Shown: positions 14,583 to 23,755 of the stretch, piece after piece | Layout: each line of letters starts with the position of its first letter | How positions within the stretch are numbered: the first letter of the stretch is position 1 | Source: DATJSJ01 sp035504175 | GTDB lineage: Bacteria; Pseudomonadota; Alphaproteobacteria; Acetobacterales; Acetobacteraceae | DNA: 25,053 nt | Reading direction: 5' to 3' | NCBI GenBank assembly: GCA_035504175.1 | Contig: DATJSJ010000083.1 | Span: forward strand, 1 to 25,053 | The notes under the pieces: model-generated | What the model saw: only the letters and a program-made list of their open reading frames with translations | Told to the model about the DNA's origin: nothing | The model's database searches: none | Position numbers and translations under genes: made by a program

Positions 14583-15656
14583 ATGGCGGTCTATCCTGAA
14601 ACCGGCTCGGAGCGCGTCGTCGCATCGGCGGACCTGCATCGCTGGGTGGCGGCGATCTTCGTCGCGGCGGGCATGTCGGAGGCGGATGCGGCACTCGTCG
14701 CGGACACGCTGGTGCGCGCGGATCTGCGCGGCATCCATTCGCACGGCACGATGCGCGTGCCGGAATACATGGCCAAGCTGACCGGCGGCGGCGTCGATCC
14801 GCGCGGCAGGCCGTCATTGCTGCACGAGCGCGGCGGCGCGCTGGTGGTGGATGGCGGCAACGCGATGGGTCAGGTGGTCGCCGGTTTCGCCATGGGCCAG
14901 GCGATCGCGCGGGCGCGCGAGACCGGCGTCGCCGTCGCCGCGGTGCGCGGCAGCAATCATTGCGGCGCGCTGGACTACTGGGTGCTGCAGGCCGTTCGCG
15001 CGGGCATGGCCGGCATCGCCGCGACCAACGCGCTGCCGACGATGGCGCCGTGGGGCGGCGTCGACAAGATCGTCGGGATGAATCCGCTGGCCGTCGGCTT
15101 TCCCGGCGGTCGCGAACCGCCGGTCGTGCTCGATATCGCCTTCGGCGCCACCGCGCACGGCAAGATGCGCATCTACAAGCAGAAAGGCGCGCCGATCCCC
15201 GAGGGCTGGGCGTTCGACAGCGAGGGACGGCCGACGACCGATGTGGATGCAGCACTCGCCGGACTGATCCAGCCGGTCGGCGGCCACAAAGGGATCGGGC
15301 TTGCGATCATGAGCGGCATGCTCTCGACGCTGCTGTCCGGCGCCGCCTATGGCACGGAACTCGGCAACATGATCGACGGGCCGCGTCCGGGCCATGACGG
15401 CCACGTCTTCATCGCACTGGACATCGCCGCCTTCCAGCCGGCCGAGCGGGTCCGCGAGCGGGTCGATGCGATCAGCCGCCAGGTGCAGGACGGGCGCCGC
15501 GGCGCGGACGCGACGCGTCTCTATCCGCCCGGGCTGCTGGAATCCGAGTTCGAAGCGCGGCGGCTGGCCGAGGGCATTCCGCTCGATCCGGCGACGCTCG
15601 ACGGCATCGCCGCGGCCGGCCGCGTCGCCGGCTACACGGGGTCCGGACTCGCCTGA
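14583..15656 (+). CDS. Ldh2 family (malate/L-lactate dehydrogenase-like) oxidoreductase
   Basis: The 357-residue protein carries the signatures of the Ldh2 fold, distinct from classic lactate dehydrogenase: RGIHSHGTMRVPEYM (from 49), VRGSNHCGALDYW (His126), NALPTMAPWGG, NPLAVGFP, KGAPIPEGWAFDSEGRPTTDVDAAL and PVGGHKGIGLAI. Known members use NAD(P) on 2-hydroxy/2-keto acids: malate, ureidoglycolate, sulfolactate, 2,3-diketo-L-gulonate (YiaK). It may interconvert a 2-keto and a 2-hydroxy acid derived from the imported compound. GGAG precedes the ATG, and the stop overlaps the regulator start by one base. Confidence 0.92.
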   Translation: MAVYPETGSERVVASADLHRWVAAIFVAAGMSEADAALVADTLVRADLRGIHSHGTMRVPEYMAKLTGGGVDPRGRPSLLHERGGALVVDGGNAMGQVVAGFAMGQAIARARETGVAVAAVRGSNHCGALDYWVLQAVRAGMAGIAATNALPTMAPWGGVDKIVGMNPLAVGFPGGREPPVVLDIAFGATAHGKMRIYKQKGAPIPEGWAFDSEGRPTTDVDAALAGLIQPVGGHKGIGLAIMSGMLSTLLSGAAYGTELGNMIDGPRPGHDGHVFIALDIAAFQPAERVRERVDAISRQVQDGRRGADATRLYPPGLLESEFEARRLAEGIPLDPATLDGIAAAGRVAGYTGSGLA

Positions 15657-16404
15657 TGCGCGGCGTCCTGCCCCGCTCTGCCACGCCGATCCGTCGCAGT
15701 CGCCTGCACGAGGAAGTGGCGGCGCGGCTGGAGCAATCGATTCAGGACGGGCATTGGCGACCGGGCGACCAGCTTCCGTCCGAGCGCGACATCGCCGACG
15801 AGCTCGGCGTCGGCCGCTCCGCCGTGCGCGAGGCGCTGCTGTCGCTGCGCCGCGCCGGTCTGGTCACCGTCAGCAGCGGCGAGCGCGCGCGGGTGACGGC
15901 GCCATCGGCGCGCGTGCTGGTCGACGGCATGTCGGGCGCGGCACGTTTCCTGATGGCGCAGACGGGCGGCGCGCGCCAGTTGCAGCAGGCGCGGGCTTTG
16001 TTCGAGATCGGCCTGGCGCGGCTGGCCGCGCAATGTGCGACCGCCGACGACATCGCCCGGCTGCGGCAGGCGCTCGCCGCCAATCGCAAGGCGATCGGCC
16101 GCCAGCCGGATTTCCAGCGCACCGATGTCGCCTTCCACTACGAGATCGCGGCGATCCCGCGCAATCCGGTGTTCACCGGCGTCTATCAGGGGATCGTGGA
16201 ATGGCTGACCGAGCAGCGCGTGGTGTCGGGTCAGGCGCCGCAGGCCGGTGAACTGGCGCACGCGGCGCATCAGCGCATCTTCGACGCGATCGCCGCGCGC
16301 GATCCGGAGGCCGCAGCGGACGCGATGGAAGCACATCTGGACGAGGTCTCCCGCCTCTACTGGGCGATGCAGGATCAGGGCGAGCACGCGCGGGAGGCGG
16401 GCGG

Positions 16405-16408
<4 letters not shown>
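15656..16408 (+). CDS. GntR family regulator, FadR/FCD subfamily, NanR-like
   Basis: The 250-residue protein has a winged helix (about 15-80: LPSERDIADELGVGRSAVREALLSLRRAGLV) and an all-helical FCD ligand domain with the metal-binding set D-x3-H (TDVAFH), AHQRIF and AHLDEV. The wing SGERARVTAPSARVLVDGMSG and the stretch FHYEIAAIPRNPVFTGVYQGIVEWL align strikingly with E. coli NanR (GERARV..PSA; AEIPGNPIF), the sialic-acid repressor. It probably represses the operon until a sugar-acid-like ligand appears. It sits inside the operon, overlapping Ldh2 (TGATG) and the next ATPase (GTGA). A GT-N3-AC inverted repeat in the operon promoter is a likely site. No sialic-acid enzymes are near, so the ligand is open. 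Confidence 0.92.
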
Positions 16409-17924
<1,516 letters not shown>

Positions 17925-17928
<4 letters not shown>

Positions 17929-18968
17929 GCGCGGAAGCCGGAACCGCGCCGCGGCCAGTGCCGACGCCGCGCCGGGCGCCGCGGATCCCCGCGACGCTGC
18001 TGCAGAACCGCGTCCTCGGCGTCGCCGCCTTCCTGGTGCTGCTGTCGCTCGCCTTCGCGGCCACCGCGCCGCATTTCGCCCAGCTCGAGAATGCGACGAC
18101 GATCGCGCTCAACGCGTCGACGCTGGTGGTGCTGGCCGCCGCCGAGACCGTCGTGGTGGTGACGCGCAACTACGATCTCTCGGTCGGCTCGACCGCGGCG
18201 CTGGCCGCCTATCTCGGCCTCGACATCGTGCGCCACCTGCCGCCGCTCGGCCCGGTGCTGGTGATCGTCCCGATCCTGATCGGGCTTGCCTGCGGCGTCG
18301 TGAACGGCGCGATCGTCGCCTATGGGCGGGTGCCGTCCGTGATCGCGACGCTGGGCACGATGTCGGTGTTCCGTGGCCTCGCGTTCCTCTACGCCAACGG
18401 GCATCAGATCGACGTCAAGGACCTTCCCGGCTGGGTCGCGTCCACCTCGGCCGCGCACGTGCTCGGCTTGCCGGTTCTGATCGTGATCGCGCTGCTCGTG
18501 GTCGCGGCCGGATCGGTGCTGCTGCGCTACCTGCCGCTCGGCCGGCAGATCTATGCCGTGGGCTCGAACCCGGCGGCGGCCGAGTTCTACGGGCTGCGCG
18601 CGCCGCGCATCATCTTCCGCGCCTACGTGCTGTGCGGCGGCCTCACCGGCATCGCCGCCTTCATGCTCGCCGCGCAGGCAAGCTGGATCGTGCCGTACCT
18701 CGCCCAGGGCATGGAGCTCTCCGCGCTCGCCGCCGTGGTGATCGGTGGCGTCTCGGTGCTTGGCGGCTCAGGGACGGTCGCGGGTGCGGCGGTCGGCGCG
18801 CTCACCCTGGCCACGATCGACAACGGCCTGGTGCTGCTGGGGGCGTCGGAATTCGTCCGGGAATTCGTCCAGGGTGCGGCGATCGTCGCGGCGGTGATCG
18901 TCGACGCATTGATCCAGCACCGGATCCGCGACCTGGTGCGCGGGCTGCGCCGACGGCGGACCGCCTGA
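17925..18968 (+). CDS. sugar ABC transporter permease 1 (importer 2)
   Basis: The 347-residue BPD_transp_2 permease has a proline-rich cytosolic N-tail, then about 8-10 membrane segments. The family signature TRNYDLSVGSTAALAAYLG is clear, as are VVNGAIVAYGRVPSVIATLGTMSVFRGLAF and the coupling region LGRQIYAVGSNPAAAEFYGL. VVIGGVSVLGGSGTVAGAAVGAL completes the family pattern. It pairs with the next gene as a heterodimeric channel. It overlaps the ATPase by four bases and the second permease by one. Confidence 0.93.
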
Positions 18969-19936
18969 TGACCGCCCGGCTCGCACCCTGGCGCAACGAG
19001 CTGCTGCTGCTCGGGCTGATCCTGGTCGCCGCAGTCTGGGCGAGCTTGAGTTCGCCCTTCTATCTGAACGCGGGCCAGATCACCTATTCGCTGCAACAGT
19101 CGATCGCGATCGTCGGCCTGCTGGCGCTCGGGCTGATGCCTGTCATGGTGATCGGCGAGATCGACATCTCGCTGCCCGCGATCATGGCGCTGGGCAACAT
19201 TGCCTTCGCCCGCCTGTCGCAGGGCGGCGTCGGTCTCGTGCCCGCGCTGCTCGTCGTGCTGGCGATGACCACGGCCGCAGGACTGGTCAACGGCTGGCTG
19301 GTCGTCGCTTTCCGCCTGCCCTCGCTCGCGGTGACGCTTGGCGCCATGGGCGCCTATCGCGCGCTGGCGCTGCTGCTGGGCGGTCAGGAGGGTTATGCCG
19401 ATTTCCCCGATTCCTATCTGGGGCTCGGCTCCGGATCGATCGGGCCGTTGCCGGCCTCGCTGCTGCTGTTGCTCGCCGCGTTCGTGCTCTTCGGCTTCGT
19501 ATTGCACGCGACGGTCTTTGGCCGTCTGCTCTACACGGTCGGGAGCAATTCGACGGCGGCCCGCATGTCGGGCATTCCGGTCGGGCGCGTCAAGATCTCC
19601 GCCTTCGCCCTCGCGGGGCTTACCGCCGGACTCGCGGCCCTCGTCTATATCGGCCAGTACCAGTCGGCGCGGGCGGACAACGCCAGCGACATGCTGCTGT
19701 TCATCGTCACGGCGGTCGTGCTCGGCGGCGTCGACATCTTCGGCGGCAGCGGCAACGTCGTGGGGTTGCTGCTGTCGCTGCTGCTGCTCGGCACGCTGAA
19801 GAACGGCATGGGCCTCGCGAATCTGTCCGGCCCGGTGCAGACGCTGGTGATCGGACTGGTCCTGATCTTTGCCGTGCTGGCGGCGCAGTTTCGCACCTGG
19901 CGCGGCAGCCTGCCCGGCTGGCTGGGCGGGGGCTGA
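18968..19936 (+). CDS. sugar ABC transporter permease 2 (importer 2)
   Basis: The 322-residue partner permease of the same family shows VMVIGEIDISLPAIMALGNI (the GEIDIS form of the D-LSVGS signature), LVNGWLVVAFRLPSLAVTLGAMGAYRALA, LLYTVGSNSTAARMSGIPVGRVK and VVLGGVDIFGGSGNVVG. About nine membrane segments are predicted. Two different permeases after one ATPase are usual for rhamnose and AI-2-type systems. The ATG overlaps the preceding stop (TGATG). A 33-base gap with a strong ribosome site follows before the binding protein. Confidence 0.93.
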   Translation: MTARLAPWRNELLLLGLILVAAVWASLSSPFYLNAGQITYSLQQSIAIVGLLALGLMPVMVIGEIDISLPAIMALGNIAFARLSQGGVGLVPALLVVLAMTTAAGLVNGWLVVAFRLPSLAVTLGAMGAYRALALLLGGQEGYADFPDSYLGLGSGSIGPLPASLLLLLAAFVLFGFVLHATVFGRLLYTVGSNSTAARMSGIPVGRVKISAFALAGLTAGLAALVYIGQYQSARADNASDMLLFIVTAVVLGGVDIFGGSGNVVGLLLSLLLLGTLKNGMGLANLSGPVQTLVIGLVLIFAVLAAQFRTWRGSLPGWLGGG

Positions 19937-19969
19937 GCGAACAACGACAAGACAACAGGAGGAGACACC

Positions 19970-21079
19970 ATGGAGATCGAGGATCGCGACGACCGGATCG
20001 CCGGGCTGACGGCGCGACTGGCGGACGGCCGGATCACCCGCCGGCACTGGCTGCGGGCCATGCTGGCGCTCGGCGTATCACTGCCCGCGATGGCCGAGCT
20101 GCTGCGGCAGACCGGCGTGCCGGTCGGCCGGGCCGCGGCCGGCGAGCCGCTGCACGTCTTCAACGTGCCCAAGTTCACCGGCTTCTTCTTCTTCGAGCAG
20201 GCCCGTGACGGCGGCGCCAAGGCCTGCGCCGAGCTCGGCGCGCGGCAGACCTATGTCGGGACGACGACAGCGGACGTCGAGGGCCAGGTACAGGTGCTGC
20301 AGAACATCCTGCCGCAGCATCCCGATTGCATCGTCACTGCGGCGCTCGATCTCAACGCGCCGGTGCCGGCGCTGCGCCAGGCGCGCCGTCACGGCGCCGT
20401 CGTGGTGACGTTCGACGCCGATGTCGCCCCCGCCGGCCGCGACCTGTTCACCAACATGGCGCCGTTCGACATCCAGGCGAAGGCGATGCTGGACTGCGCG
20501 CTGGCCAATGCGCCGGAGGGTGGCAAGTCGATCTGGGTGGCGCCAACGCCGACGGTTGCCAACTTCATCTCGCAGAAGAAGGCGATCGACGAGCAGATCG
20601 CGACCAACCCGAAATACAAGAGCATCGTCTTCATCGACACGCTGTACGCCAACGACGATCCGGACAAGAGCTATGCGGTCGGATCGTCCGCGATGCAGGC
20701 GCATCCCGATCTCAAGCTGTTCATCAGCGGCTCCGGCATCAGCGTGCCGGCGATCAACAAGGCGATCGAGGACACCCACCGCATCGGCAAGGTCTTCGCG
20801 ACCGGCTTCGGCATCCCCAGCACGATGAAGACCTATCTCGAGCACGGGACCTGCAAGCAGTACGCGCTGTGGAGCCCGTACAAGTTCGGCTATCTCGCGA
20901 CCTACATGGCCATTCTGCTCAAATCCGGCCGGGTGAAGCACGAGGTCGGGACGCAGGTCGACGTGCCGACGATCGGGCACCGCGACATCGGGCCGGGATT
21001 CATCATCAATCTCAGCCAGATGCTGTTCTTCACCAAGGGCCACGACGACTTCCCGACGGCGATACCCGCCGTCGTCTGA
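19970..21079 (+). CDS. sugar ABC transporter substrate-binding protein, RhaS/LsrB-like, Tat-exported (importer 2)
   Basis: The 369-residue protein has a long charged N-tail, then TRRHWLRAMLALGVSLPAMA with twin arginines at 24-25, a Tat-type signal. The mature part is a type-1 binding fold close to LsrB/RhaS: FNVPKFTGFFFFEQARDGGAKACAELG, EGQVQVLQNILPQHPDCIVTAALD, VVVTFDADVAPAGR, GFGIPSTMKTYLEHGTCKQYALWSPYKFGYLATY. The Lys and Asp contacting ligand in LsrB are matched, but its Asp-Gln pair after TVT is replaced (TVANFIS), so AI-2 is unlikely. AGGAGGAG precedes the ATG. It most likely serves the two preceding permeases. Confidence 0.9.
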   Translation: MEIEDRDDRIAGLTARLADGRITRRHWLRAMLALGVSLPAMAELLRQTGVPVGRAAAGEPLHVFNVPKFTGFFFFEQARDGGAKACAELGARQTYVGTTTADVEGQVQVLQNILPQHPDCIVTAALDLNAPVPALRQARRHGAVVVTFDADVAPAGRDLFTNMAPFDIQAKAMLDCALANAPEGGKSIWVAPTPTVANFISQKKAIDEQIATNPKYKSIVFIDTLYANDDPDKSYAVGSSAMQAHPDLKLFISGSGISVPAINKAIEDTHRIGKVFATGFGIPSTMKTYLEHGTCKQYALWSPYKFGYLATYMAILLKSGRVKHEVGTQVDVPTIGHRDIGPGFIINLSQMLFFTKGHDDFPTAIPAVV

Positions 21080-21116
21080 CCAACCGCGCACCCAACCAGC
21101 ACGAGGAACAAATTCG

Positions 21117-22208
21117 ATGCGCAAGCTGCTGCTTGCCGCGCTTGGCTGCACGGCCCTGGGCGTCGCGACCGCCCATGCCGAGGACGTCGTCGCTCATGCC
21201 AAGGCGGTGGTCGCCAAGCTCTCCGGTCCGCAGACCGAATGGACCGGTCCGACCTCGGCGCCCAAGCCGGAACCGGGCAAGAAAATCGCCTATCTCTCGG
21301 GCGACGAGAACAACGATATCTGCCGCCTCTATGGCGTGTTCATGAAGGAGGCGGCGAGCCATATCGGCTGGAGCGTCACCGTCATCGACGGCAAGGGCAC
21401 GCCCACCGGCTGGCTCGACGGCATGCGGGAGGCGATCGCGCTCAATCCGAACGGCATCGCCATGTGCGCCGATGCCGCCAGCCTGCAGGAGCCGATCCGC
21501 GAGGGATTGGCCAAGGGCATCGTGTTCATCGGCCTGCACGCCGCCGCCACTCCGGGACCGCATCCCGACATCCACCTGTTCTTCAACATCAGCGAGGCGC
21601 CCGAGGCAATCGGGCCGCTTGAAGCCGACGTCGCGATCGCCGACTCGAACGGGCATGCCAACACCGTGGTGATCACGCACAACGAGTACGCGATCGCGAA
21701 GAGCAAATCCGATGCGACGGTCGCGGAGCTGCGCCGCTGCCCGGGATGCAAGGTGCTGGAAGTCGCGAACTTCCCCGCCTCCGCGGCGTCCGACCGGATG
21801 CCGGGCCTGATGACCGGCTGGGTGCAGCGCTACGGGCTGCCGCTCTACGTGACCTCGGTCGGCGACAACGATTTCGACTTCGCGGTGCCCGCCCTGCGGG
21901 CCGGCGGCATTGCCAATGATCAGGTCAAGCTGATCGGCGCCGACGGCAACCGCTCGGCCTACGGGCGCATCCGGGCGGGAGACCAGTACCAGATCGTCAC
22001 CGTCGCCGAACCGTTCGAGCTGCAGGCCTATGAGGCGATCGACCAGTTCAATCGTGCCTTCAACAAGCAGCCGCCGAGCGACTTCATCCAGCCGCCCTTC
22101 CTCGTGACGCACGCCAATGTCGACACCGAAGGCGGCAGCAAGGACATGTTCTTCCCCGGCAATCACTACAAGGAACACTATCTGCAGATCTGGGGCGCGA
22201 AGCAGTAG
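21117..22208 (+). CDS. sugar-type ABC transporter substrate-binding protein (second copy, paralogue of the first)
   Basis: The 363-residue protein has a short Sec signal (MRKLLLAALGCTALGVATAHA, cut before EDVV). It aligns along its whole length with the 10186 protein: SGPQTEWTGPTSAPKPEPGKKIAYLS, CADAASLQEPIREGLAKGIVFIGLHA, RRCPGCKVLE, GADGNRSAYGRIRAGDQYQIVT, NHYKEHYLQIWGAK. It is unlike its neighbour, the Tat-type LsrB-like protein. It therefore probably feeds importer 1 although it lies 8 kb away at the operon end, or widens the ligand range. GAGGA lies upstream of the ATG. A GC palindrome follows the stop. Confidence 0.9.
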   Translation: MRKLLLAALGCTALGVATAHAEDVVAHAKAVVAKLSGPQTEWTGPTSAPKPEPGKKIAYLSGDENNDICRLYGVFMKEAASHIGWSVTVIDGKGTPTGWLDGMREAIALNPNGIAMCADAASLQEPIREGLAKGIVFIGLHAAATPGPHPDIHLFFNISEAPEAIGPLEADVAIADSNGHANTVVITHNEYAIAKSKSDATVAELRRCPGCKVLEVANFPASAASDRMPGLMTGWVQRYGLPLYVTSVGDNDFDFAVPALRAGGIANDQVKLIGADGNRSAYGRIRAGDQYQIVTVAEPFELQAYEAIDQFNRAFNKQPPSDFIQPPFLVTHANVDTEGGSKDMFFPGNHYKEHYLQIWGAKQ

Positions 22209-22220
22209 ACGACGGCCGGG

Positions 22221-22238
22221 GGCGCGCCGCGGCGCGCC
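22221..22238. terminator. 18-bp palindrome between convergent genes
   Basis: GGCGCGCC-GC-GGCGCGCC is a perfect palindrome that fills most of the 30 bases between the stop of the last operon gene (22208) and the convergent scpA-like stop (22239). It can fold as a 7-bp stem with a CGCG loop on either strand and may end both transcripts. No U-run is present. Confidence 0.45.
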
Positions 22239-23054
22239 TCAGGACGGCACGATGAGCAGGGCCCGGTCGCGGCCCTGCTCGAGCCGCGCTTCGCCGAGCC
22301 GGGCGATCTCAAGCGCCGCGACGAAGGTGCTGCTCACCGCCGATCGGGCTCGCAACTCCCAGGCCTCCTCGGCCCTTCCCACCCGCGGCACGAACTCCTC
22401 GAACCGCATCGGCCTGCGGATCTCGGCAAGCCGGGTCCGCAGCCGGACGATCGCGTCCGGCACGCGGAACAACGCCGGGATCACCAGTCGGTAGGCGGCC
22501 TCGTCTGCCGGCACTCCGCGAAGGCTTTCCCGCTCGTCCTCCCGCTCGAGCACGGCGAGGCATGCCTCCATCAGCTTGATGTACGACGAGACGCGCGGGT
22601 CCGGGCCACGCCGCGGCCGTGCGAAAACGTCGCGCCCGAGCTGCGGCCGTGCTTGCAGCCAGCTCGCGGCGAGCCGCACGCATTGCAGGTCCTGCAGTCG
22701 CTTGCGTTCGCGCTCCGCCTCCGCCGCGGCCTCGGGATCGGCGGCGAACAGCAGCCGCGATCGCAGCGCCACCAGCCGCGCCGCGAGCACCAGCCACTCG
22801 GCCCGTCGCTCGATCGGCACGTGCCGGGCATGCTGCGACAGTGCGGCGACGCACTGCTCGACCAGGGCGATGACCGAAATCCCGCGCAGGTCGATGCGCG
22901 CGCGCTCCGCGAGGTCGAGCAGCAGGTCGAGCGGCCCGTCGAATCCGTCGAGGTGCAGCTCGGGCGACGGCGCCGGGCGAAGGCAATCCGTCCGGTCCGG
23001 CGTGACGGCATCCGGCCGGCCTGCCGGTGACGCGACGGGAAAGGCGTCATCCAT
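22239..23054 (-). CDS. ScpA-family segregation and condensation protein (kleisin)
   Basis: This 271-residue protein matches ScpA. After a proline-rich N-tail it has GFDGPLDLLLDLAERARIDL (37 on; family FEGPLDLLL) and ISVIALVEQCVAAL. ERRAEWLVLAARLVALRSRLLF is the N-domain that binds the SMC neck. The C-terminal winged helix is RRPMRFEEFVPRVGRAEEAWELRARSAVSSTFVAALEIARLGEARLEQ. ScpA bridges SMC heads with ScpB in chromosome condensation. No scpB or smc is adjacent, and the usual chromosomal neighbours are missing, so this may be an accessory copy. The ATG at 23054 overlaps the upstream DUF1281-like gene by eight bases and has no strong ribosome site, implying coupling. Confidence 0.85.
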   Translation of the reverse strand: MDDAFPVASPAGRPDAVTPDRTDCLRPAPSPELHLDGFDGPLDLLLDLAERARIDLRGISVIALVEQCVAALSQHARHVPIERRAEWLVLAARLVALRSRLLFAADPEAAAEAERERKRLQDLQCVRLAASWLQARPQLGRDVFARPRRGPDPRVSSYIKLMEACLAVLEREDERESLRGVPADEAAYRLVIPALFRVPDAIVRLRTRLAEIRRPMRFEEFVPRVGRAEEAWELRARSAVSSTFVAALEIARLGEARLEQGRDRALLIVPS

Positions 23055-23580
23055 CGCCGTAACGCGGTTCGATGGCGAGCACGAGCCTCGGCCAGTCACC
23101 GCGCAGGCGAAGGATCGCCTGCCATGGCGTCCAGTCGGCGGAAAAGAAATCGAACACCGCGCGCGCCGAGCGGCGCATCCGCCGGTCGGCGTTCGTCTCG
23201 ACCAGGCGAACATGCCGCAACGGCCACACTGTGCCCCAATGTGCGCGGAGCCAGTCCTGCGCTGCGGGATTGTCCTCGCCAAGCGCCAGGATGGGGGGCG
23301 GAACCGGAATCAGCCGGTGCAGATCGAGCGGGCAGCCGCCGGGCTCGCGCCAACGCGTCAGCATCCGGTCGTGCCGCCGCGCGACGACATCGCGCAGGCA
23401 GCGAGCAAGCGCTTTCGCGGCCGGACCGCCCGATGCCATCGGCGCCAGCAGCCGCGCTTCCTCGAACTCGAGGTCGAGATGCCAGGGAATGCCGCCGGTG
23501 CCGCGCGCCGCGATGCGAAAGCGCGCCAGCTCGGCCGCGGGTCCACTGACCGCGAGCCGATTCGCCAGCCAATCGATCAT
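23047..23580 (-). CDS. DUF1281/YubB ferredoxin-like (Api92-like) protein
   Basis: The 177-residue protein begins MIDWLANRLAVSGPAAELARF, the form of plasmid YubB/Api92-like proteins (xxWxxNRLxVxGP..E..RF). It later has LDLHRLIPVPPPIL, WLRAHWGTVW and VFDFFSADWTPWQAILRLRGDWPRLVLAIEPRYGDG. These follow the family's NWGTKW, F-TAWSPP and FP-L-f-l-Y-E blocks, with some consensus residues changed. The family is mostly plasmid- and phage-borne, and its function is unknown to me. The ATG at 23580 is chosen by this N-terminus although its ribosome site is weak. It ends shortly after the last block, overlapping scpA by eight bases. It lies 175 bases after the ABC ATPase gene. Confidence 0.62.
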   Translation of the reverse strand: MIDWLANRLAVSGPAAELARFRIAARGTGGIPWHLDLEFEEARLLAPMASGGPAAKALARCLRDVVARRHDRMLTRWREPGGCPLDLHRLIPVPPPILALGEDNPAAQDWLRAHWGTVWPLRHVRLVETNADRRMRRSARAVFDFFSADWTPWQAILRLRGDWPRLVLAIEPRYGDG

Positions 23581-23755
23581 GAACGGGACGCAGCGGCGCC
23601 CCGGCCCTGCCCCGCGCTGGATCGCGGCATGTCCGTGCCTTCCGGCTGCCTTCCCACGGGGTAACAGGTCGCGTCGAATTGTGGCAACCGGCGTTTTGCC
23701 GGTCGGGAGCCGCGGCGAAGGACGCTTCGACAGCGGTGTGACTGATGCGCCTGCC

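Noticed and set aside
19970..21079. Autoinducer-2 (Lsr) import as the role of importer 2
   Set aside because: Gene order and fold resemble LsrACDB, but the Asp-Gln pair that binds AI-2 in LsrB is not kept, and no lsrK, lsrF or lsrG is present.
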